Source: Phymorhynchus buccinoides (lineage: Eukaryota > Mollusca > Gastropoda > Neogastropoda > Raphitomidae). From it: 64,000 nucleotides of DNA. This document shows, piece after piece, positions 55,761 through 64,000 of the stretch (the first letter of the stretch is position 1; each line of letters begins with the position of its first letter). A program made the translations under genes and the position numbers. Below the pieces are notes generated by a model. That model saw only the letters and a list, made by a program, of their open reading frames with translations, was not told the origin of the DNA and made no database searches. The stretch is from positions 58,125,284 through 58,189,283 of the forward strand of contig CM065684.1 of NCBI GenBank assembly GCA_017654935.2. Reading direction: 5' to 3'.

Positions 55761-56074
55761 TCATGCAAAAACGTACAAAGCTAACAAACAACGATAAGAG
55801 AACAAAGAGCAAGAAACTCAGTAGTGCCGTAGGGTGTTTGTTGTCGGACTTGATCTTTCCTTTGCTTTATTTATTCATTCAATATTTATCCTTTGATTTT
55901 TGACTAAATCTTGAGATTCTCTATCTTGCCCATACTTAGTTGATTGGTGTGCTGACAGGTCACAATGTACATTCTTGTTTCTTCTCAACTTTTTTTCCCC
56001 TCTGCTATAATGCGTGGTGACGATGGTCGAATTACCGTTTAGTCTTTTACATTGGTATATTCCAGTCACAGAAA

Positions 56075-56130
56075 CTAATCTCTGTGAAATTCGGGCTGCT
56101 CTCCCCCGGAGAGCGCGTTGTGATGGAATG
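56075..56130 (-). mobile_element. SINE tail fragment
   Basis: Matches the 3' region of the SINE at 33110-33470 (TCTCTGTGAAATTCGGG, GGAGAGCGCGT). The head and body are absent. Confidence 0.5.
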
Positions 56131-56983
56131 TGTCACACGCGCCCCACTTTCTCCTGTGCACCCCCCCCCCCCCCCTTACTATTCCACCCTGCAAGTCTTT
56201 AATCTTATCGGCACGGCGACAATCCTGTGACATCACAGGATTCCCTGATTGCAAGCGGCGTTTCTTTGTTCTCCGTTTCCCCCCAGTCAGGCGGTTTTGA
56301 CACGGACATTGTAGGCCTAGTACAAAACATGTGACGGCGGTTTATACTAAGACTCGTCATCTGTAGCGCTCTCTCTTGTCGACTGCTACTATAACCAACA
56401 AAACTCCCTCGGATATTTGAAATCAAGTGGGAAATGCATAGTGGGAGGTAAAACTCAACACATTCTCTTAGTCTAGTCACAAGCAAACTAAAACCTGGCT
56501 GAGTCAACACTGTAGGAACAGACCCTCTGCTGTTACCTGCCAGTAATACTATTAGTCCAATTCGTACGTAATATTGAATGTGTTTGGGAGAATAATATTT
56601 GCTTTATATTTACTGTAGTTTGATTCTATTTTTGATCTGGATCCTATGTTCTATGTCGAGTAAGTAGTCGAGGTGTCATTGAAATGAATTGGTAACTATG
56701 CTGTTCTAATTATGTACACATATTCATTCTTGTGTTTGATTTTGACGTTTGGGTGCAAGAACCGGATTCTATACCTAACTGTATTTCTTTTTTATACATA
56801 TATGTGTATGTGTGAAACTACCTGGTTGCAAACTTGCAGCTTTTGATTACATTCCTTTTGATTACATTCCTTTCCAAGTGATGGACTGAGAGTGGTATTT
56901 GTTGGCTTGATCATAGATTTTGATCTAGCTTGTTACTGAATCATAACAGTTGATTCAAGTACCCCCTTTATGTTTATTTCAGT

Positions 56984-57397
56984 TTGAAAACTGAAATTCA
57001 TGTTAATTGTCATAGTGCTATTGTACAAGGGCGGCCTTCTAGCTGGTTGGGATCCACTAATCCCCACCGGCTGAAGCCCATATCTCTAATCCATAGAGAT
57101 CTACACCCATATTTTCCTGTGATTCTCAGCAGGGCATCGTGGTCAGGAAGTTTAATCCCTGACTCACAAGCAACCAGGCGGGGCTGCTGCCAAGTCGCTA
57201 CCGCACCCAGAACCCGCGAGGAGACCACGCCTGTGCCGTGCCATCCAGTGAAGCCTCATCCAGAACTACTGGGAACTACGCTCATTGGAAGAGCCAGCCC
57301 AGTCACCCCAACACTCACCGATCTCGACAGAGGAACCTTACGCCAGATAATTCCTAAGGACAGTGCAAAGAACTCTAACTTAACCCAGGACACTTGA
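56984..57397 (+). other. 137-codon ORF of unknown nature
   Basis: GC-richer than its surroundings and open from an ATG at 56984. The Pro/Ser/Thr/Arg-rich translation is not recognised. Sequence after the stop runs to an AATAAAAT near 57559, so this could be the 3' part of a retroelement or a decayed last exon. Confidence 0.2.
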
Positions 57398-57591
57398 TAA
57401 TATTAGTGACCCTTCCGGCTTGGGGCTAAACTTTTCAGACAGACAAACGTCTTGTATAATCCTTTCGGATTTCATTTTTCATATATATTTTTTGTTTTGG
57501 CGCCATTGAGCTGCTTTTCTTATTGCTACATAATCTGCTATGCAGATTTGTGAGTAAATAAAATACAAGTGTACACATAATTCTTAACCCT

Positions 57592-57916
57592 TTGGTCAGA
57601 CTGATGAGAGTGGAATTTTTGTAATTTTCATGTAAAAACCTACTTGGGAAACCTAGCTATCATTTTGGTCATACCAGGCAGCAGAGTTTCTCCCTGCTCT
57701 TACCGACTTTTAACTGCCATGGGATTTTTACGTGCGAAAAGCGCACGGGTCAGACTAGCTTTGAGTCCCCATCCGAAGGACATGACGTTCAGTTCGATTT
57801 TCCTGTCGAACTAGAAGGAAAGGGCGAGGCCGGGATTTGAACCCGGGTCACTCATGCTGCAGTCACGCATTGAAATCGGCAGGCGAACGTCTTAACCACT
57901 CTGCCACCTTCGTTCC
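57592..57916 (-). mobile_element. tRNA-derived SINE, second family
   Basis: The minus strand begins GGAACGAAGGTGGCAGAGTGG, with box A TGGCAGAGTGGTTAAGACG and box B GGTTCAAATCCCGG, resembling a tRNA with a long variable arm (Leu/Ser type). A body of about 230 bp follows. The acceptor stem does not pair properly, so it is not a functional tRNA gene. Confidence 0.7.
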
Positions 57917-57989
57917 TTGTATTCTAGTTAATACAGTTTCAGCAGGGCCTGTGTATCTAAATACACTGGCTCTGGTTTCAGACTGAAAG

Positions 57990-58445
57990 TGAAATGATCT
58001 GAGATCAAAGAATGAAAATAGTGAGGCCAGGAGAGGAGATAACGAAATTGAACAAAGGGTGAATACTCTCTTTCTAATTAACTCCCCTCCACCAAAGTTG
58101 ATTACGATGCCAATCACCTAGCAGTGCGTGGGTCAGAACCAAAGTGAGACAAACAAAGTATCGTTCTCAAAAAGAATGTGCCAAGTTCGCCTTATTGACC
58201 CTCCACCCACACAGTACACATCAACAATGGTGGAGAGGACAACATACAAACAAATCAACACTATCCAAGAATGGCATAGCCTTCTAACCTTGAATATGTT
58301 ACACATAAACAACACACAACACAAAACAAACTTTGGTTCTGACCCACGCACTGCTAGGTGATTGGTATCATAATCAACTTTGGTTTGTGGGGAGTTAATT
58401 GGAAAGAGAGTATTCACCCTTTGTTCAATTTTGATCTGAGATCAT
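57990..58445. mobile_element. Foldback element with arms over 110 bp
   Basis: Arms at about 57990-58148 and 58326-58445 are inverted copies sharing TGAACAAAGGGTGAATACTC, AATCACCTAGCAGTGCGTGG and GTCAGAACCAAAGT. The left arm has about 40 extra bases; the spacer is about 180 bp. Confidence 0.75.
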
Positions 58446-58550
58446 TTTCCGTTGTCCCTATAACGGAATGGTCGTTATATCGGAGAGTCCTTTAGTAGGC
58501 TAATCGATAAGAATAAAGTGTTTACAGACTGAGTAAAACTGTACTGTTGA

Positions 58551-58793
58551 ACCCTTCTAGCACCATAGGCGATTACATTCGCTCAGTTCATCACTCTACA
58601 CTCCCACCAAATGCAAAGGCATTCACTGCCAAGTACCCTGCCTTGTGTTTGTCTATTTTTAGAGCTTATGTCGGCGATTTTTCCGTTAAAGCAACGCATG
58701 CGCACTCGAAATAATAGTTAGCATACTCCCCTCTTGTTGGTTGATATGCAACGGATAACCAAGAACATAAGAAAATGCATGGCGCGCGGATAG
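58551..58793 (-). mobile_element. TTAA-flanked MITE, CTCTTCTAGCACCATG family, copy 2
   Basis: Begins CCCTTCTAGCACCAT and shares the interior of 5545-5777 in reverse orientation. The right end is diverged but is followed by TTAA at 58794-58797. Confidence 0.6.
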
Positions 58794-58849
58794 TTAATGA
58801 GGTGCTCGTGATACCGGGGTGCTCGTTAACTGGGGCTCGACTGTACTTT

Positions 58850-59260
58850 GCAGAACACATGCACCAAGCCAATGATGTACAATATACGGTCCACATGCAC
58901 GTGGAGATGCATGCCCTGGTTAGCTCATTGTTGTGTTGACGACTCACTGACCAGTACTAAAGTACTTTGCGGTGCACATGAACCGAGGCGCTGTGTACAC
59001 GTTCTAGCTCATTGTTGTGTTATGAGTCACCAGTACTAACGAACTTTCTCTGTGGTGCACATACACTGAGGAGCCGTGTGCCCGTGTTAGCTCACTGGTC
59101 TGTTATGGGTCATTTGAACTGATGAACTTTCTGGTGCACGTGCACTGAGAAGCTGTGTGCCCGCTTTAGTTCATTGGCCTATTGATAACTCGCTGGTATT
59201 GATGAACTTCCGGTGCACATGTACTGAGTAGATGTGTGCCCGTTCCTTCTTTAATCGCTC
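58850..59260. repeat. Degenerate tandem array (about 80-87 bp period)
   Basis: TTAGCTCATTGTTGTGTT-like starts recur at about 58919, 59006, 59088 and 59167, each followed by AGTACTxACGAACTTTC and GGTGCACATGCACTGAG-like blocks. A further unit lies at 59629-59690, beyond an insertion. Confidence 0.7.
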
Positions 59261-59550
59261 AGACAGTTTCATGTCAATTATGGAGCGCAGATGCGTTATG
59301 CTGCCGTTATACGCCAAACTAAGAAATAGTTAGGTCCAGCAAGTCCGACTTCCGTCAGCTGAAGGAAATCTTTTTGAAAGTGTTTCATGAACAAAGGCAG
59401 GAGAGTGGACCTGTAAAGCAGAAAGATAGTAGATGACGGTAAGCAAACGGAAAAGGCAGAGTCAAAGAGAGTGACAGAGTAGAGGAAGTTACAAGCACAG
59501 AACTTCCAGAAGGTGGGGGAACTATTTATACAAAAGACCCCCGGTATCCC

Positions 59551-59553
<3 letters not shown>

Positions 59554-59625
<72 letters not shown>
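59554..59625. repeat. (GT)n microsatellite
   Basis: Uninterrupted GT tract of about 70 bp. Confidence 0.97.
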
Positions 59626-59627
<2 letters not shown>

Positions 59628-59974
59628 GTTTTAGCTCATTGGTTGTTGATGGCTCAGTGGTACTGAGTTGACATGGTGTGCATAGAGCGAGATATTCACA
59701 TCCACATTTATGTTGTTCTTTCTTTTGGTTTGTTTGTCTCTGTTTCACAACAACCACATTGTTTGCTTGCTAATTTAGATGCTGGGCTTTGCCCAGTGAT
59801 TGTGTTTCTTTCAAACACCATTCCAATCTAACTCTGTTATCCACTGTTTCCTAACCAGTCTAGTTATAATCAGTGGCACCATTATGCAGTCTAAAGTTTT
59901 CATCCCTTCTAAATTCTCTACAGTCTGTAAGCACTTTCCCTAACTCCAGCCACAACTAGCGGGCACAGTGTAAG

Positions 59975-60060
59975 AAAACAAGCGCGGATTCGCAATCGTT
60001 TGTGGCGTGCGACAATTTTGGATCGACCGACAGACAGACAAAGTGAGTTATAGGTTTGTG
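59975..60060 (-). mobile_element. Fragment related to the hAT-like element; empty site of gypsy B
   Basis: The minus strand reads AATTGTCGCACGCCACAAAC then GATTGCGAATCCGCGCTTG. This joins the left flank of B (38245-38257) to its right flank (53231 onward) through a single GCCAC. AACTCACTTTGTC...GGTCGATCCAAAATTGTCG also matches sequence near 37728-37760. Confidence 0.8.
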
Positions 60061-60121
60061 GCTTGTGCCATAGATACTGATCTGAAGAAAACCGGGTAGG
60101 TAATGACAGCACACAATCAGA

Positions 60122-61099
60122 ATGTGGACAAACCGCGAGGTGTGCCACGAGCATTCTAAGAACGCTTGGTATAATGAAGGCATGAGGGTAAGAGACTTCG
60201 CTGATCCTGTGACATGCGCCTTGGGGGTATTCGGAAATTTCATGATGATTCTGATCATGCATCGCCTTTCTGCAACCCCGTTTAACGTTTTCTTCCACGT
60301 TCTGGCCGTCTGTGATCTGCTGGTGCTGATCGTGGATCCCGTGGAACGTTTCCTGTACAGACAGTCCGGTGCCTTGTTCTTCAGCGTTCGCAGCTCCTGG
60401 GGGTGCCAGATCAATAGGACTCTCCTGCACACAGCATCATCTTTGTCCTCGTGGATGTTGGTGGCACTCACTGCGCTCAGAGCTGCCTCTGTGCTGTGGC
60501 CTAGTCGCTTCAGTGCCATGTGGACGATGGGAAAATCACGACTCACGGTCGGTATACTGATCGTCATAATCGCTGCGTTGAATTTTCACCACCGATTTTA
60601 TTACCGATACAGCTATTTTAGAGGCTGTCGGCAGACTCGGCCTAAGCTAGCCCTGCTTTGGATACGTCAGATTCAAACTCGGCTCCTGCCTTTCCTGTTG
60701 TTGACCATCAGCAGCAGCGTTCTGGTGTGGACACTGGTCAAGTCTGCTAGAACAAACCAACGTCTCCCTGTCCAAGACCAACCCACCCAGGAGTGCAGAC
60801 AGCAGAAAGTGTCTTCACTGACTGTCACCTTGATTGCTGTGAGTGCTCGGTTTGTCCTCCTGATGATACCTCTCGCTACGTATTTTGTGCTGAAAGACCA
60901 TGTTGACTGGGAGAACGATCCCATGTTAAACAGACGATGCTGGGTGTTCTGCAATGTCAGCGTTTCCTTGTGGTACCTAAACTGTTCTGTTAACTTTTAC
61001 TTACTCTGTGTCAGCGACGCCAAGTTCAGGACAGAGTGTCAATATGTGATTAGACAATTCATCAGATTATGTGGTAAAACGAAGGTATCTGGCTCTTAA
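60122..61099 (+). CDS. Rhodopsin-class GPCR, intronless (first of tandem pair)
   Basis: 325 residues, seven predicted membrane segments. TM1 holds Gly38-Asn39 (GNFMMILIM). TM2 has LAVCDLL with Asp65 (2.50). Cys95 starts TM3. At the usual DRY position it has Leu-Arg-Ala (119-121), keeping only the arginine. VLWPSRF follows in intracellular loop 2. Loop 3 has RTNQRL and QQKVSSLTVTLIA entering TM6. TM7 has NCSVNFYLL in place of NPxxY, a pattern like invertebrate FMRFamide-type receptors. A short basic tail lacks a clear palmitoylation site. The N-terminus is short (about 28 residues) with no signal peptide, so a more upstream start or 5' exon is possible. Ligand unknown; peptide or chemosensory roles are both possible. 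A paralogue follows 630 bp downstream. Confidence 0.88.
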   Translation: MWTNREVCHEHSKNAWYNEGMRVRDFADPVTCALGVFGNFMMILIMHRLSATPFNVFFHVLAVCDLLVLIVDPVERFLYRQSGALFFSVRSSWGCQINRTLLHTASSLSSWMLVALTALRAASVLWPSRFSAMWTMGKSRLTVGILIVIIAALNFHHRFYYRYSYFRGCRQTRPKLALLWIRQIQTRLLPFLLLTISSSVLVWTLVKSARTNQRLPVQDQPTQECRQQKVSSLTVTLIAVSARFVLLMIPLATYFVLKDHVDWENDPMLNRRCWVFCNVSVSLWYLNCSVNFYLLCVSDAKFRTECQYVIRQFIRLCGKTKVSGS

Positions 61100-61261
61100 G
61101 TAGAGGAACATGGCCCACAAATTCGAGTTTAACTTTAGATTGGGAAACATATTAGGGGAGTAGGGGGGAGGGGAGCTTAATGACAAGAAAAAAGGCAAAC
61201 GCTGCTTGTGACTTATTTAAATTTTAACTTGAACATTGATGAGAGTCCTCTGCTTTCCTGT

Positions 61262-61442
<181 letters not shown>

Positions 61443-61727
61443 CATGTTTGACATATACAGTTCCTTCACAACAGCCTTTCTAGCTAACCTACACAATTAT
61501 TGTGATCAAATTTAGCACAGCGTTAGCATTGCCATCATCAACACGTTTTGCTGCCGGAATACGCAATGCCACAAGAACAAACTTTTGACTCAATTCAGAC
61601 ACTAGACAATTCCGATGGTATGACAATAACTTTTTGATTCAACTCAAATTCTATAAAAATCTGATTATTATATTTTAAAAAAATACCTAACTTTTGATAC
61701 AACTCAAACGCCGTACAAACTTGCAAG

Positions 61728-62801
61728 ATGACCACTGAGTCAACAAACCACCTTCAAACTACACAGCTTGATGTGATCGTCAGACTGAAAAATATGTTCA
61801 AGGATATGTACACTTGGGATCTCCTTAACCAACCCTACGTGCGTGCATCCATTCTCATTCGGCATGTCGGCTTCGCCATTCCCTGCGCTTTTGGTCTGTC
61901 CGGGAATGCGATGATCATTCTGATCATGCTGCGCCTTCCTTCCTCCACGTCCAGCGTGTTCTTCATAGTTCTGGCAATGTCCGACCAGCTGATCCTGATT
62001 CCAGCCGTGGACCACTTTGTGCATCGGATGCTGCGCACCAGAGAAATCATGGATCAGGGCCGGTGGCAGTGCAAGATGACCTATTTCAGCTACCGCACAG
62101 CAGGAGCAGTGTCGGCGTGGATTCTGCTGTCCCTCACTATACTGAGAACCCTTTCCGTGTTATGGCCGCTGAGGTTCAATGCTGCGTGGACCAAAAGAAA
62201 GTCACGAGCCACAGCCGGTGTAGTCATCCTCATTTGCATCCTGCTCAACAGCCACTGTCTTTACGGGTACGATTTCTTTGACGGGTTCTGCCATCTGCAA
62301 GGAACCTACTACTGGTTTTTGCTCATCGTCTTCTCGTGGGTACGTTTTATTCAGGACTGTGTCCCTGTGGTGTTGTTGACGGTCAGCAACGGCATGCTGT
62401 TGTGGACGCTGCTCAGGTCTGTCAGAACCAACCAACGTCTTGTTACTGGACAGCAAACCACCAAGGATTCCCGAGAACAGAAGGTGTCTTCATTAACAAT
62501 CACCTTGATTGCTGCCAACGGTTGTTTTTTCCTTACAATAACGCCGAACCTTGTATTTTACGTACTAGAGAGTTCCTTTGACGTTGAAGATCCCATAGAA
62601 AACGGACAGTTACAAGTGTTCACGAGAGTCGTGGATCTTTTGGCGGTCATTAACAGTTCTGTCAACTTCTACCTGTACTGTTTGACCGGCAGCAAGTTCA
62701 GGACAGAGTGTTTGGAACTTGTTGTGGAATTTCGCACCATATTCTGTAGTAGGACCAAGACAGCAATCTCTGTGCAGGAATCTTCAAGAATATCACAATG
62801 A
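61728..62801 (+). CDS. Rhodopsin-class GPCR, intronless (second of tandem pair)
   Basis: 357 residues. Gly59-Asn60 in TM1, LAMSDQL with Asp86 in TM2, Cys115 before TM3, and Leu-Arg-Thr (139-141) where DRY is normal. VLWPLRF follows. Extracellular loop 2 has a Cys (FDGFCHLQG) to pair with Cys115. RTNQRL and EQKVSSLTITLIA lead into TM6. TM7 reads NSSVNFYLYC (NFxxY type). The tail is Ser/Thr-rich. It shares loop signatures with the gene at 60122, so the two arose by tandem duplication and have since diverged strongly outside the membrane core. Position suggests independent single-exon transcription units. Ligand not inferable. Confidence 0.92.
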   Translation: MTTESTNHLQTTQLDVIVRLKNMFKDMYTWDLLNQPYVRASILIRHVGFAIPCAFGLSGNAMIILIMLRLPSSTSSVFFIVLAMSDQLILIPAVDHFVHRMLRTREIMDQGRWQCKMTYFSYRTAGAVSAWILLSLTILRTLSVLWPLRFNAAWTKRKSRATAGVVILICILLNSHCLYGYDFFDGFCHLQGTYYWFLLIVFSWVRFIQDCVPVVLLTVSNGMLLWTLLRSVRTNQRLVTGQQTTKDSREQKVSSLTITLIAANGCFFLTITPNLVFYVLESSFDVEDPIENGQLQVFTRVVDLLAVINSSVNFYLYCLTGSKFRTECLELVVEFRTIFCSRTKTAISVQESSRISQ

Positions 62802-62866
62802 CCTCATGGTGTTGCTGGCAGTTTTCTAACAGCCGGAGTAAAGGATGGTGTGCAGATTGGTGCTAG

Positions 62867-62867
<1 letters not shown>

Positions 62868-62922
<55 letters not shown>

Positions 62923-63081
62923 GCGTGTGCGTGTGTGCGTGCGCGTGTGTGCGTGTGCGTGCGTGTGCGTGTGCGTGTGCGCGTGCGCACGCACTCACAC
63001 GTGTGTGTGCATGCATGCATGCATGTGTGTATGTGCGCGCATGGGTGCATGCATGTGTGTCGTGCATGTGTGCGTACGTGC

Positions 63082-63112
<31 letters not shown>
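62868..63112. repeat. (GT)n microsatellite with GC/AT interruptions
   Basis: Long TG tract from about 62868, then TGCG/TGCA-rich segments to 63112. Overlapping ORFs are artefacts. It begins 67 bp after the GPCR stop, probably in its 3' UTR or just beyond. Confidence 0.95.
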
Positions 63113-63113
<1 letters not shown>

Positions 63114-63132
63114 TCTGTGATTTGCTTGATAG

Positions 63133-63227
63133 TGGCTTAATAGTGTTCCGATCCTTGAAAAGGCTGTCTTGGTGGTGATCTCGACGTATTTCTGGCAAAG
63201 CATCATCCGTCAGGGTGTTCCTTTAAG
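63133..63227 (-). mobile_element. Single arm related to the foldback element at 4685
   Basis: CGATCCTTGAAAAGGCTGTC and GGTGATCTCGACGT match the right arm near 5160-5210. The opposite arm is absent. Confidence 0.55.
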
Positions 63228-64000
63228 TATAATTTAAAACACAACTGACTAAGTAGTCATCGGTTTTGTCGATACAACAGAAATTCACGAAAGACAATCT
63301 AGAGACAAACCGGATAAATATGAACAAGTAGTACGGTAAAAGCAGAATACATTTAAAAAAATACATTTAAAATACATTTTAAATCAAGACATAATCAGTT
63401 GAAAAACGAGGCAAGAATAACGCATAAAAATAAGCAATAATACTACCTGCACCATCTCTACACCGACTATTTAGACAAGCACATACACAGCAGTAATCTA
63501 TTTCGGAACAAAAGGACTACATAGGCTTGCACAAATACAATCCCAAGGAGATGGACAGGCTGCTCAGCAAAAAAATCACCATTTTTTTTATAGCCTGAAC
63601 TCGCCTTTATTTCTAAATCTGCTAAACACCTCAGAAAAGGGACAAAATAGACGTTACATTCGTATGTTACTATGACAACTTAATAGTATTAGCGTTAAAT
63701 TTTAATCCGTCGAATTATTTGGTGTGATGCCCCAACTTTTCTCCCATTCGGGATCTCCCCCAATGCCAGCTGTCTTCAAATCTCGATGACCGATCGAGTG
63801 AGTACAAATGTACCGAGGGACAAGGCATCTCCACTCATAAACAAATTCTAGACCAGCCGTCAGGAATAGCCGTTAGCTGCACCCTGTCCCCCCTCTGTGC
63901 TATCTAGCTAGCAAGCACATTCTGCTATGACACACTGGCATACATACTGACATATTTATAATTATGCTCATAGAGTTCAGAACATGTATGTCCACACAGA
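63228..64000. other. No gene seen
   Basis: AT-rich to mixed sequence with only short ORFs; nothing recognised. Confidence 0.5.

Noticed and set aside
56984..57397. Confident protein-coding gene
   Set aside because: No recognisable domain, no intron or neighbour evidence; kept only as an unknown ORF.
57830..57916. Functional tRNA-Leu/Ser gene
   Set aside because: Box A and B are good but the acceptor stem does not pair and a SINE-like body follows.

Overview
This is animal (metazoan) nuclear DNA. It has introns, tRNA-derived SINEs, several LINE fragments, many MITEs and long (CA)n, (GA)n and poly-G/C tracts. The best-supported guess is a marine mollusc, probably a gastropod; this rests on the single-exon orphan-type GPCR pair, the vertebrate-like purine nucleoside phosphorylase and the repeat style, and no species is claimed.

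Region by region. 1-7,200: the end of an unidentified coding exon (1-132), then a dense field of small inverted-repeat elements. 7,323-19,974 (minus strand): a complete six-exon purine nucleoside phosphorylase (PNP) gene. All splice phases agree and the product is 291 residues. Its introns are packed with transposable elements, and intron 3 carries four partial copies of exon 3 embedded in (CA)n. 20,000-25,000: LINE remnants and four copies of a 206-218 bp near-perfect palindrome flanked by TA. 25,440-28,253: a 5'-truncated but otherwise open non-LTR retrotransposon. 28,300-37,600: no convincing host gene; satellites, a SINE, microsatellites and a 33-bp minisatellite.

37,631-53,706: a three-level nest. 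A hAT-like element (8-bp flanking duplication) holds Ty3/gypsy-type element B (5-bp duplication GCCAC), and B's 5' LTR holds a second copy, A, in the opposite orientation (5-bp duplication AAAGG). Both copies have integrase upstream of reverse transcriptase, the order that defines the Gmr1-like clade. A has lost the RT core and B has lost gag plus the protease active site, so neither is complete alone.

53,700-60,000: repeats, SINEs, foldback elements and a degenerate minisatellite. 60,122-62,801: two tandem, intronless rhodopsin-class GPCR genes on the plus strand. 62,868-64,000: a long (GT)n tract and a repeat fragment, then nothing recognisable.

The host genes seen are PNP (purine salvage) and the GPCR pair (membrane signalling), with an unidentified exon at the left edge. 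They are not functionally linked. Nearly everything else is transposon-derived. The strongest novelty candidates are the natural Asn-to-Asp change at the purine-specificity position of PNP, the exon-3/microsatellite amplification, the mariner-like element that seems to carry a gene's 5' end, and the nested, complementary Gmr1-like pair.
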